Assembly (NCBI RefSeq): GCF_000219625.1
Contig: NC_018209.1
Coordinates: 1,116,001 to 1,180,000 of the forward strand
Length of the DNA: 64,000 nt
DNA from: Zymoseptoria tritici IPO323
Lineage: Eukaryota > Ascomycota > Dothideomycetes > Mycosphaerellales > Mycosphaerellaceae
Direction of reading: 5' to 3'
A program made the position numbers and the translations under genes. Below, piece after piece: positions 1-10,555 of the stretch; position 1 is the first letter of the stretch, and every line of letters starts with the position of its first letter. The notes under the pieces were generated by a model, which did no database searches, was not told the DNA's origin, and saw nothing but the letters and a program-made list of their open reading frames with translations.

Positions 1-13
1 TTAACAAAGACAG

Positions 14-1894
14 GACATGGAATACATCCACGGCCAACTCTTCGAGCGCTCCGTCGAATCCGGCTGCGGCGCTGTCACTTGTCTCCCAGGAGCCCTGACC
101 ATCCTCCGCTTCTCAGCCTTTCGCAAAATGGCCAAATTCTACTTCGCAGACAAAGCCGAGCAATGCGACGACCTCTTCGACTACGGCAAATGTCACCTCG
201 GAGAAGATCGATGGCTCACACACTTATTCATGATCGGCGCCCAAGAGCGCTACCAAATCCAGATGAACACCGGGGCATTTTGCAAAACCGAAGCAGTCCA
301 ATCCTTCAAAAGCCTTCTCAAACAACGTCGCCGCTGGTTTCTAGGCTTCATAACGAACGAAGTCTGCATGCTAACCGACCCCCGCCTCTGGACCCGCTAC
401 CCTCTCCTCCTCCTCATCCGCCTCGGCCAAAACACAATCCGCACCACCGGCCTGCTCTTCTTCATCATGGTCATCTCCATCCTCTCCACTTCGCAGAAAA
501 TCGCCAACCTCCCCATCGGCTTCATCGCCGTCTCCCTCGGCCTCAATTGGGTGCTTATGCTGTACTTCGGATACCGTCTTGGCCGGTACAAAATTATGCT
601 GTACCCGCTCATGTTCGTCGTGAACCCTTTCCTCAATTGGATATACATGGTTTATGGCATTTTCACCGCCGGGCAGAGGACGTGGGGAGGACCGAGGGCG
701 GATGCGGGAGGGGTCGATGAGAAGATGACGGCTGCGGAGGTGGTTGCGCACGCTGAAGCCACAGGGAACGATCTCAATGTGGTGCCGGAGACGTTCACCC
801 ATCGCACCGCCCATACCACCGCGCCGCTCATGCCGAGCTCGCACCTTGAAGGCCGCTTCGCAAAGCCGGAACATTTACCTGGAGGTTACTACCGCCACAC
901 CAACGACTCCGGCGCTTTACACTCGGACATGACGCCCCGCCATCCCTTGGACATCGAATCTCGCCTCACGGGCCCTACTCGTCCCGCAGGAACTCGAGAA
1001 AGCAGCACCGACTCCTTTCTCTCCTCCACAAACTCCATCCATACCCCCCGCCGAGTCGAATCGATTTTCGCTCCCGACGATGCACTGGCGTATTTCGCAC
1101 GACAAGCGGACCAAGCGCCGCCGGGGGGAGCGTACTTTGAGAAGGAACGTCCGCCACGAGAAGTCAGAGCGAGACGTTCGGTGCCGACCATGAGAAACCC
1201 CAGCCAGAACCAGCCGCGCTTGAGAAGGAGGAGTATATCCGTCGACTCCTTCGACAGAATATCAATGCGGTCGGAGGATAGTGTTGAGATGCATTTTACC
1301 GTTCCACGGGGCAGGAGGAGGGCGGAATCGCCGCCTGGAATGGCAGTCGAAGTCGCGAGAGCGGACACAAATGGAAAAGCCCCCGTGACACGAGCTACTT
1401 CCGTCCCAAACGCTGCTCCTCGACCCTCTAACCCACAGAGCACCTCGCCCTCACCCTCCCGCTCTCCTACCCGACGCACTTCTCCAACAACGACGACACA
1501 ATACCTCCTCCACCCCCAACGCCGCCATCGTTCCGAGTCAGCAAACCAAGGCCGCAGCCCCCTCGCGCGGAAATCTTTCGAACGTATTGCTTCGCCGCCG
1601 AAGGAGGTGCAGTCCGGCACCACTGCCTTACCTCCAGCCCTACCACGATCATCAGCCGACGCCGTTCCCTCCTCATCCTCTCGAACAGGAATAGGTATAA
1701 GTGAAAGTGACTCCGAAACAGAGTCCCAACGCAGAGGAAGAGGAAGGAGGGGAAGGTTTTCTCACGATGGAGTTTTTGGAAGGGATAGAGTGGGGACGAG
1801 TGTGGGGAGTGATGGGAGGAGGAGGTTGAGTCGGCAGTCGGGACGGAGGAGTGATGGGGAAAGGGAGGGGAGGGGTGGTGTTGGGGGGAGATGA
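14..1894 (+). CDS. Chitin synthase, C-terminal part (5' end outside window)
   Basis: This is the 3' portion of a plasma-membrane chitin synthase, which polymerises UDP-GlcNAc into cell-wall chitin. The reading frame seems to enter through an intron acceptor (CAG at 11-13), so the first ATG at 17 is probably internal. Counting from that ATG, the sequence shows the GCGAVTCLPG segment (17-26), the acceptor-site motif EDRW (63-66) and the product-binding motif QRRRW (103-107). Several hydrophobic membrane segments follow between about 125 and 220. Residues 250-625 form a long Ser/Arg/Pro-rich, probably disordered cytoplasmic tail. The first 220 residues look like the smaller division of fungal chitin synthases (class VI-like by memory), but the class is uncertain. 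The gene converges on RAD57. No intron is needed in the visible part. Confidence 0.85.
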   Translation, partial: DMEYIHGQLFERSVESGCGAVTCLPGALTILRFSAFRKMAKFYFADKAEQCDDLFDYGKCHLGEDRWLTHLFMIGAQERYQIQMNTGAFCKTEAVQSFKSLLKQRRRWFLGFITNEVCMLTDPRLWTRYPLLLLIRLGQNTIRTTGLLFFIMVISILSTSQKIANLPIGFIAVSLGLNWVLMLYFGYRLGRYKIMLYPLMFVVNPFLNWIYMVYGIFTAGQRTWGGPRADAGGVDEKMTAAEVVAHAEATGNDLNVVPETFTHRTAHTTAPLMPSSHLEGRFAKPEHLPGGYYRHTNDSGALHSDMTPRHPLDIESRLTGPTRPAGTRESSTDSFLSSTNSIHTPRRVESIFAPDDALAYFARQADQAPPGGAYFEKERPPREVRARRSVPTMRNPSQNQPRLRRRSISVDSFDRISMRSEDSVEMHFTVPRGRRRAESPPGMAVEVARADTNGKAPVTRATSVPNAAPRPSNPQSTSPSPSRSPTRRTSPTTTTQYLLHPQRRHRSESANQGRSPLARKSFERIASPPKEVQSGTTALPPALPRSSADAVPSSSSRTGIGISESDSETESQRRGRGRRGRFSHDGVFGRDRVGTSVGSDGRRRLSRQSGRRSDGEREGRGGVGGR

Positions 1895-2294
1895 TGCGGG
1901 AGAGAGAGAGACGAGGGGGATCAGGTGGGGAGTGTGGTGGATTGTGGTGGATTTGTGGGGAAAATGGCGAGATATGGGATGGTGGTTGGAGTATACGTAT
2001 GAGTTTGGTGGGAGGGTGGAGAGGGGTGGGTTGGAGGTTTTTTACATTGTTATCTTATTGAGAAGCTTGCTCGATCCAACAGTATCTTCCTTTCCCATCC
2101 GAAAGGCAGACGAGGTGGAGTTGCGTTATAGGTCGGTCTCGATTTCTGGGTATGCGTTACCTCGTCATCTCTACCTGTGTGTGCAGTGCATGTGGCTATA
2201 CAGCAGTATTGCACCCGCGCTTTAAGCATTATTTCACTCTCTCGTATTCGACATCTCTCGCATGACCACTTCCCACCACTCTTACCTCCCTTCC
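1895..2294. other. Convergent intergenic region
   Basis: This is the 3' flank shared by the chitin synthase and RAD57. It contains G-rich runs next to the first stop codon. I see no gene in it. Confidence 0.6.
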
Positions 2295-3744
2295 TCACTC
2301 CTCGACCACCGCAGCATCCCTCGCCATGCGTTCTTTACTCCGCAAACTCCTAACCCCACCCTTCCAAATCTCCACCTCCACCCCCCTTCCCCCGTCCTCT
2401 CCACTCTCTCCACTCTCTCCCGCCGCCGAAGCCCAACCTGAGAACACAACTTTCACACTTCTCGCCCACTTGACGTTTACCTCCCTCCCCTCACCCTCCC
2501 CGTCCATTGTGCCGGAATAGTCGTAGATTGGCAGCTTGATCAACGCAATCCGAGTAGACAATTGATTCGTCCACGTGAGTCCCAGACTTGGCGTCTTCAA
2601 ATTCGTCTGCGACTCTTCGTCGCCCCAGCCGGTGAAGAAATTTTGTTGGTGGTCGAGGGAGAGGGGATCTGTGGTTGAGAAGAGTCCCGTCTGGCGCCTT
2701 GGTGGAGGAGGTTTCGGGTCGGGTTGTCGATGTTGCGGGCGTCCAGAAGGTGAATTCGCGCGATGACTGCTATCTTGCGTCGAACCCTGCGTCCCCGCTC
2801 GGAGCGAGGAATTAAACCTCCCATTATCCGCCGCAGAAAACCGATCCGCGACTTGATTCGCCACCACAACCGCCACCCCGCTCTCCCTCGCCAGTCCCCT
2901 CAACAGCGCACCCATCTGCGCCAATTGCGCCGACCGTTTCGCCAGATTTCCTACTCCACCTTTCCGCTGTCCATCATTCGCAGTCAACGACTCCGCGCGG
3001 AAGTTAGCCGCCACGGAGTCGATGACCAGCAAGCGGACGTTGTGTTGCCGGATCGCCACGGGGACTTGGTAGCGCAGGATGTGGTCTTGAGCTTCGAGGT
3101 CGTGGATGTGGGTGCTGTGGATGCGGGAGAGGGTGGGTTTCGAGGAGGAGGGGAGCGGGGTGAGATGGGGGTGGGTGGTGAGGATTTGGGTGAGGCGGGT
3201 GGTTTGGAGGGGGGCTTCGGTTGAGATGTAGAGGGATGATGGGGGAGGGGTAGATGCGGTGGAGGGGGAGAGTTGAGCGGAGAGGAGGAGGGTTAGGAGG
3301 AGTTGGGTTTTGCCGGCTGCGCTGGATTGAGGTCAGGAAATGGAAGGGAAGAAGAGAGGAGATGAGGTCGACCTACCTCTCGCCTACGATCTCCGTCAAG
3401 TGGCCACATGCGATTCCGCCGTTCAGCGCCTCGTCAAGCGCATCGTCCAGAGTGGAGATCGTTTGCCATTGCTTTGCGACGTCACCGGCGTGCTGAAGAC
3501 CATTCCATCCGGTGACGTCCGAATCTGACGCCTTCACGGAAACATCACCATGCAAAGCCTCAACAACCGCATCGACCAATTTCTTCACCTCCCCAGGCGG
3601 AACTTGAGCGCGCTTCGCAACATCGACGGGATCAAGGGTGAGTAAGTCTGCGGTGGAGATGAGATGTCGTTCCAGAGAGGGCAAGATATGGGTGTATGGT
3701 GTCGTGTCGAAGGAAGAGGAGAGAACGGTCAGAAGGTTGGACAT
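2295..3744 (-). CDS. RAD57: RAD57-like RecA-family recombination mediator
   Basis: This is a Rad51 paralog that, with Rad55 in yeast, helps load Rad51 on single-stranded DNA during homologous recombination. There are two exons, 3744-3377 and 3321-2295. The 55-bp intron (3376-3322) splits the Walker A motif, which reads GESAAGKT at residues 121-128 after splicing. Walker B (LLVID) is at 220-224. A downstream ALLRGLARE..VAVVVANQV segment and a C-terminal GLTWTNQLSTRIALIK segment are typical of Rad57 and XRCC3-type proteins. The predicted length is 464 residues, close to yeast Rad57. I chose the start at 3744 (MSNLLTV); the frame stays open upstream to 3894, but those codons lie partly in a transposon LTR. 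The C-terminal quarter has an acidic, Gly-rich low-complexity part. A copia element sits 112 bp upstream of the start and has displaced the old promoter. Confidence 0.85.
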
Positions 3745-3856
3745 GGCGGCGACATGGTTCTCGGCGGCACGTGGTCTGGACTGGAGTGGGCCTGCGGTGC
3801 AGTGCTGTGCATGTGAGTGTTCTTGGCGGGTCCTTAGTCTGCTGTGAAGTGAGGTG

Positions 3857-4027
3857 TGTTGTGGATCATCAGACTGACCATTAGTGAAGTGCACGTAACT
3901 AGTGCCAAGGCATTCCTACACACAGATAGCTAAAGTGAGAATCTCACACTTAAGATTCTCTCTGCATAATAATATATACCTGCCAATCAGAGGTCTTCTT
4001 CTACTTAGCTTAAGTCTAATTACAACA
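3857..4027 (+). repeat. 5' LTR of copia copy 1
   Basis: This is a 171-bp LTR starting TGTTGTGGAT and ending in ACAACA. Its first 45 bp are little mutated, while its last 35 bp carry many C-to-T and G-to-A changes relative to the 3' LTR. Confidence 0.93.
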
Positions 4028-4040
4028 GGTTATAAGCCCG
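4028..4040 (+). other. Primer-binding site (initiator tRNA-Met half type)
   Basis: GGTTATAAGCCCG follows the 5' LTR directly. It resembles the reverse complement of the anticodon region of initiator tRNA-Met (GGTTATGAGCCC) with one G-to-A change. That half-tRNA priming mode is known for Ty1/copia elements. The match is from memory of the tRNA sequence. Confidence 0.6.
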
Positions 4041-7000
4041 GCGTAACTACTGCACACTTAAGGAAGAATTGTCTGTTCCAAGCGCAGCCACTAGAACCTT
4101 ACTATACACTGTTCAGACAGTTAACTGGCGAGCCGAGAAAGAGCTAGTTACAACAACAGCCGCAATGCAGGCTAATAAGTTCAAGACTGCGAAGGAGAAT
4201 AAAGTCCTAAGAAAGGGAAGCAACTTCTTAAACTAGTTAAGGATGCTTAAAGCAGCCCTTATAGACAAGGAGGTGTTAGGCTATGTCTTTTATAACATTC
4301 CCTAGTGCCCTGCCTAACTAAAGCTAGGAATTAAAGTTAGATATCCCTCTCTACCAACTAAGGAGAGTACTGCTTTATCCTCCCAGGCTCTAACTCCTTC
4401 CTAAAAAGAAGGAGGGGACACTCTAGTAACAGAACCCATTCTGACTAGTAGACCAAGACCAACTCCTCTCTAAGTCTAGTACAAGCATAACCTAATTGCA
4501 TACGGGATTGTTAGCAAAAGGATTAACCAATCTCTAAGGCCCAACTTTAGGGATACAGAGAAGACAGCTAAGGAACTATATAATACTGTTGCAGCTACCT
4601 ACAGGCCTATTATAATTATAAACATTTATAACAGCCTAAGGATTCTTAGAATCAGCAATATTAAGATCTAAGGAACAAACACTTAGAAGTACTATAAGGA
4701 CTTCTAGAAGTAGCATTACAAGTACATCTCTACAACAGAATAATACTCCAGGTCTAAGAGCATTCTAGTCTCAAAGCTTACCTTTAGTAATAAGCAGATT
4801 AGGCTATTCTTTATCTAGGGCCTCTACTATCTAGAATACCTAAGAAGCTAGAGACAATCCTATTACATTAAGAACACAACTCTTAAAGAGCTAATCACCT
4901 TATTAATTAAGGAACCTCCTCTACAGACATAAAGGACAGCAGGAGGATTTAGGGGTGCTGCAGTAGATAATAATTAGTGTACTAAGTGTACCTATTATAT
5001 CCACACAAATGCAGATTACTTTAAGAAGCACCCTAACAAGGCCCTAAAGTCCTAGGTACATAGAGGAAAAGGAGGATCTAACAAGGACAAGAAGAAGTCC
5101 TAAGACAAGAGCAAGAGACATAACAAGAAGGGAGGAAAGGGTGCTGCAGCAATTAAGCCTATCTCCTCTTCTAATGCAGGCTTAGGCTCTAATTCAGACA
5201 GCTTATTTGCAGGAGCAGCAATTGCTGCCGCTAGAATACAAAGGAGTAACACTATTGTCTAGGATTCTAGTACATTATACTACTTCTTTAATAACAAGTC
5301 CTAGTTCTTAGACCTTAAACCCCTAGAAACCCTAATCAGGTTCTCTTAAGCTATTAGACAAAGCACAGTCACACACTTAGGAAGTGTGAGGATTATAATA
5401 AAATACAAGGGGAATAAGTCAAACATCACCTTGCAAGATATGTTGTACTCTCCTAACTCTAATTACAACCTTATCTTAGCAGAGACTCTCTAGCTAAAGT
5501 GCAAGGTCTACCTAGACAGGCCATCTTTATGCATTCTAAGGAATAACAAGAAGATAGGCAAGGTTTAGTCTACTTATAATGTTCTAATCCTCTAGAATAC
5601 AACTGTCTCTCTCCCTAAGGGGAGTACCAAAGTTGCTTCTACAACTGACAGGAACATATCCTGTCCAGCCTTTGCTATGCCTAAGGCTAACATAACAAGA
5701 TAGCACCAGAGACTGGGCCATGTAGGGAACAAGATTCTCAGTGCAACAAAGGCTCCAGGGGGAGAGTTTCCTGCAACCAATGCAACCCATTGCTACAGAA
5801 CAGGAAGTCCATGCCATCCACACTAAGGATCAAGATTAGGGCCAGGATGCCTAAGGGCAAGATGCCTAACCTCTTACTACTTCTTATCTTTAAGAAGTAG
5901 AGAACATGTTTAATACTATGCAGAGAGAGAGAAACCAAGCCTCCCTTTTAACATCTTAGGGGGAGCAAATATTAGGTTAGGACATACAGTCCTAGGATAA
6001 CTAACACAAGCAGTCTAAGCCTAATTAGCTAGAGGCTACTAAGTATAAAGAAGCCTCCTAGCTAGCTTAGGGGGAGCATATTTCTAAGGAAACAGGAAGT
6101 CCTAAGGGATTCTAAGGAAGTCCTAAGGGATTCCAGGAGCAGGCTAATGCCTTATTAACACAGCTACAACATTAAGCATTAGCAGAGAATTGCCCTAAAA
6201 GGGAAGACCTCTAAGATTATGCTATAACTCCCTTCCTAGACATTTATATTACAGGAAAGAGGAAAGCAGGGAGAAGCCCTAAGAGACCTAAGAAATTAGG
6301 CAATAAAGCAAGTCCTAAAAGCTCAGGCACATTTAGACTCTTAAGAAGTAGAAGATTAGTTATAAGAAAAGACTACAGCAAGATCTAGAAGATAGGACTT
6401 AAAGCAACAAATCCTAATCTATCTAATCCTAAGACAGTTAAGGAAGCTCTCTCTAGATCTAACTACAAGGAATAGGAGAAAGCTATTATTAAGGAAGCTA
6501 AGTCACTTAAGTCCACAGGATGCCTTAAATAGAAACTTATTAGCACCCTCCCTAAGGGGAGAGTCCCTCTTACAGGGAAATAGGTCTTTAAGATTAAGGT
6601 ACTCCTAGATAGAACTATAGAGAAGTACAAGGCCAGATAGACAGCCAGGGGATTTATACAAAGGAAGGAACTTAACTATATCAATACCTTTGCTCCCACC
6701 CCAAGAGCTGCAACAGGGAGAATACTTCTGTCCCTCTTAGTTAACTTTAGCTAGAAGAGGAGACAAGTTAATATTAAGACTGCATTCCTAAATCCAAACC
6801 TAGATAAGCAGATCTTTATTAAGCTACTAGAGGGAGCTTATCTCTTTAAGAAAGATGCCTACAAGTATATTATATATGTTAAGAAAGGACTGTATAGGCT
6901 TAAGCAGGCAGCTGCTCTCTAGCACTACGATGCTATAGACACTCTTTAAAAGCTTAGTCTATTAAGAACTGTTAGTAATGCTTGCCTCTTTTAAGGGAAA

Positions 7001-7944
7001 GGCATCCTTATTCTCCTTTATGTAGATAACTTCTAGATCTTTAGATAGTTAGACTATAAGATTAACAAGCTAATTAAGGGATTAGAGCAGAAGTACATAA
7101 TCAAGGTTATTAATACTAATGTCTTTCTTAGACTTTACCTAAAGGAAGGGAAAGATAGCTCTATGTCTGTCTCTTAGGAACACTATTCTAGAGACAAACT
7201 CTAAGGACATAGTCTCAGCAATGCAAAGAGTGTCAAGTACCCCCTTAACACCCTCCTTAAACCCCTCTAGGATAAGGGAACAAAGGAGGACTATAATCTC
7301 TTTAACAAGATCATTAGGGAACTGCAACATCTGTCAAACTATACTAGACTAGACATTAGTTTTGCTGTTAACCACTATGCAAGGTTCCTTTAGAACCTAG
7401 GACCTTTGCATGTTTAGGCAGCTAAACACATCTAGAGATATGTTGCAGGCATAATTAACAAGTGCCTTGTATACAGGAAAACTAAGGAGCAAATTCAGAT
7501 TAAAGCATTCTTAGACTCTGACTTTGCTAGTAATCCTAGCACATCTAGGTCTACCTTAGGAATGCTCTTTAAAATTGCAGGAGGCCCAGTTGTCTAGAGA
7601 TCTTAACTACAGAAAGAAGTAATGCTGTCTAGCACTAAGGCAGAGTACCTCTCTCTTACTAAGGCAACAAGAGAAGTGAATTAGGTAAGGAATCTTATTA
7701 ATAAGCTCTAGCCCTTTACCTAGGCCAAAAGCATTTCTACTATCCTTATTAAAGTAGACAATTAATCAGCTATTAGCCTTGTGGAAAACTATGCTAACTC
7801 CAAAAGATCAAGACATGTCTCTCTTAGGAACTATTACTGCAGAGAGCAACATAACAAGAGGAGTATTAAGGTAGAGTTTGTAAGGACAGACATGCAGCTT
7901 GCAGACTATCTAACAAAACCAAAATCCCTAAACACCATCCTCTA

Positions 7945-9168
7945 ATGTAGGCGTCCACTAAAAAGAGCATCTCGTGCGAGCATAAGAGGAACACATCCTA
8001 ACATAGTCGCACGAAATAAGAGGCTGATACAGGAATTAAACCTGTAACCTTCTAATTTGTAGTCAGAAATCATACCACTAGACTAACTAGCCCTTAATAA
8101 GAAGAGGGAAATTGCTCTTAAATTTATGCCTTAGTACCTGCATTCCCACCTAAGAAGGATTCCCTCCCTAGAATCACACTATTTTATTTGTTACAAAACT
8201 AAGAAGCATAACACTTAGAACACTTATTTTATTCTCATCTGTACAAAGGAAAGGAGGCAACTACACACCTCTACAAAAGCATCTAAGAAACTATAAGAAA
8301 AACACCCAGCTAAAGGAAAACTTTTCTATAAAAACCCAAAAGCATTAGAGCATGTCCTAGAACCTGCAGCCTGCCCCCCTAGAACTACTACCAAAAGACT
8401 AAGCCAATTCCCCTAGAATCTTAACTTAAAGCCTAGGAGAATGTTAGTTTCTATTAGGGAAGAAGGGATTTTAAGGAGAACATACACAGGATGCTATGCT
8501 ACTAACTACTGCTTTATCTCTGCCTTGTTAGAGCCTAACATTTAGCTAAGAGGAGTCTAGTTATAGTATAACACAAATCCCTAAGGATTAGGAGTTGTTA
8601 GACTAGGGTAGTTTTCCACTAGGAAGGCCTACTCCCTTAGGTTATACAGCTCCTCTATTACTATATTAATAAGGTCTGTAGTAAGGAGATCCTTATTAAG
8701 CTTAGCTATAAACCTATTAAAGCAAGCTACAAAAGAGAAGGGACCCTAAGCCCTAACATTTACTCTATTATAGTGTCGATTTATCTCTCCTCTAATAAGT
8801 TAATGCATAGTCTAATGTGCTACAGAACTATCTTTGTAGATCTATAGGAGATCTCCACTGCTAACAGCTCTTGCTTTATCGATAACTTGCTAAAAGGTTT
8901 TCCTAGGGACAGAGAAAGCTGCTCTTCTTCTAGAAGCTATAGCTAGTAATGTAGATTATGTTGTTAATAGCTATAAGGGATGGATAATAGATTAGCTAAT
9001 AAATTAGCTAAATAGATAAGAGGTGTAGATTGTAAAGTAGAGGAATAAAAAAGCTAGAAGAAGATACTTTTTATTAAGCTGAAGCCGAGCATTAGCTACG
9101 TAGTAGGTAAATACCTGCCATATTTAGGTAACAGACAGCTCGTAATAATGCAGCTGCTAATAGGGGAG
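7945..9168 (+). other. Non-coding 3' region of copia copy 1 with polypurine tract
   Basis: About 1.2 kb lies between the end of pol and the 3' LTR, which is long for a copia element. It holds the antisense tRNA-like unit and a purine tract (TAGGGGAG, 9161-9168) abutting the LTR, a likely second-strand priming site. I recognise no protein in the rest. Confidence 0.55.
8021..8092 (-). tRNA. tRNA-like cloverleaf (Cys-like, decayed) inside copia copy 1
   Basis: On the minus strand 72 nt fold as a full cloverleaf, antisense to the element's pol gene and in its non-coding 3' region. There is a 7-bp acceptor stem with a few RIP-type mismatches and a D arm containing an A box (TAGTCTAGTGG). The anticodon loop is CTACAAA, so the anticodon is ACA, or GCA if one G-to-A change is assumed. 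A 5-nt variable loop and a T arm with a B-box-like GGTTTAATTCC follow. The same 72-nt unit sits in copy 2, so it belongs to the ancestral element. About 30 nt further on (minus strand) there is a hairpin and then TTTTT (7964-7960). Isotype and activity are not established. Confidence 0.55.
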
Positions 9169-9339
9169 TGTTGTAGATTATTAGACTGACTATTAGTAAA
9201 GTGCACGTAACTAGTGCTAAGGCATTCCTACACACAGATAGCTAAAGTGAGAATCTCACACTTAAGATTCTCTCTGCATAACAATATATACCTGCTAATC
9301 AGAGGTCTTCTTCCACTCAGCTTGAGTCCAATCACAACA
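9169..9339 (+). repeat. 3' LTR of copia copy 1
   Basis: This 171-bp LTR ends in ATCACAACA and is followed by the target duplication AGGTG. Here the inner (first) part is mutated and the outer (last) part is close to intact, the mirror image of the 5' LTR. Confidence 0.93.
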
Positions 9340-9344
9340 AGGTG

Positions 9345-10555
9345 TACGTTGTGCTTAGTCATCGGCACGGAGTGGAGTCCGGTCCTCTCGGATGGAAGGA
9401 AGCCAACGCGCGTGAACGGATCGGCGACGGCTCAATTGCGGCTGTTGAGATGGCATGAGGACTGCATCTTTGCTTTGAATATGGCGGAGAGATCGATGTT
9501 CCAGGCTGTCGAGTACACAAATGACTTGACAGTCTGACGATACCTTAAGCGTCCATGTTCAGAACGAGACCGTCATGCGTTCCGCCCAGAAGACAAAGAG
9601 ACTCCCGTCGGCTACATGGACTGTCATCCGGACGGGTCTGGGCAGATGACGTCGGAATCTTGTGTTGTCGGCTGTCAATATACGATCAGAGCGCTGGAGT
9701 ATTTCATTTTCGATCGATAGAGCATATACTAGCAGCAAATCCACTGCTAGACTGCCGTTCTGCCTTGTATCATATCTTCGATTGTATCCACTGCAGATCT
9801 GAGTCTCCCAGCACCCTCGGCAGTGAGCCTCAAGTCCATCTCCCTCAAGCCCGAACGTCTCCTCCCCACAACGAGCTCAACCTTTGGACCTGACGTCTGT
9901 CTACTCCTCGATCCTCTCACATGCAGGGCTCGGCCGACCTTTGACCGCACCATTCACCTGCAGCTTCGGTAGATTCGATCCTAGCGCCCCGATACCGAAA
10001 CGCCCTCTACAACTCTCGGTCGACTTCCTCTGGTCCGCAGCTCGACTCGGACTGCTCGACTTTGCGATTGAGAGTGCCAGTCTCGTCCGTGGAGAAGTCT
10101 AGCCCTTCAGTCCATACAAGGTCAGTCCGCATCTTATCCGTCATGCCTTCCCCACAAGCCACAGACCACGCAAAACTGTCATCCTTCGTGGAGAAGCAAT
10201 ACCTCACTTCGGCTCAGCGGCCGGCTTCCCTGCCCACGTGATATTATATCCGATCAACTTCCTTCACATGCCAGTCCTCTTGCGGGGCTCACCAGCAATT
10301 CTATACACTCATCTGCACTCATCCTCCTTCACCTCATCCCTCTACTACCACCATTCACTCGCAACGCCATCGGTTCGATATCACAAGGAAATGTCCCTCC
10401 TATCCTGAGCACATTCACACTCGACACAAATGCCGAATTACTTTCACCAAGATTGTCATTACTTCTAACGAACCTCCCTGCGTGGTCTCTCCGTCGCCAC
10501 GCTCGTGTCACCTCTCCATTGTTGATCAACGACAACATCCGCACACAATCTAACC
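9345..10555. promoter_or_regulatory. Divergent intergenic region between RAD57 and the carnitine acetyltransferase
   Basis: Before the copia insertion this stretch joined the RAD57 leader directly at 3851-3856 and would have served both genes. It is GC-rich with short chance frames only. The pyrimidine-rich stretch near 10230-10550 is probably the promoter and 5' UTR of the downstream gene. Confidence 0.5.

Larger units (their letters stand above)
3857..9339 (+). mobile_element. Ty1/copia LTR retrotransposon, copy 1, RIP-mutated, integrase core deleted
   Basis: This is a complete 5,483-bp element with 171-bp LTRs (TG..CA ends) and a perfect 5-bp target duplication, AGGTG, at 3852-3856 and 9340-9344. 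The order of decayed domains is copia-type. A gag starts near 4153. A CxxC..H zinc-knuckle-like stretch lies near 4978 and a protease-like DS motif near 5270. An integrase N-terminal histidine segment (RLGH) lies near 5712. Reverse transcriptase follows at about 6770-7060 with YVDN where YVDD is expected, and RNase H ends in ADYLTKP near 7920. Every frame is broken by TAG/TAA at former Gln and Trp codons. Compared with copy 2, about 869 bp are missing at about 5754, removing the integrase catalytic core. The element cannot be autonomous. Confidence 0.93.

Noticed and set aside
3745..3894. Extra 50 codons at the N-terminus of RAD57
   Set aside because: These codons run into the copia LTR at 3857, so the start at 3744 is more likely.
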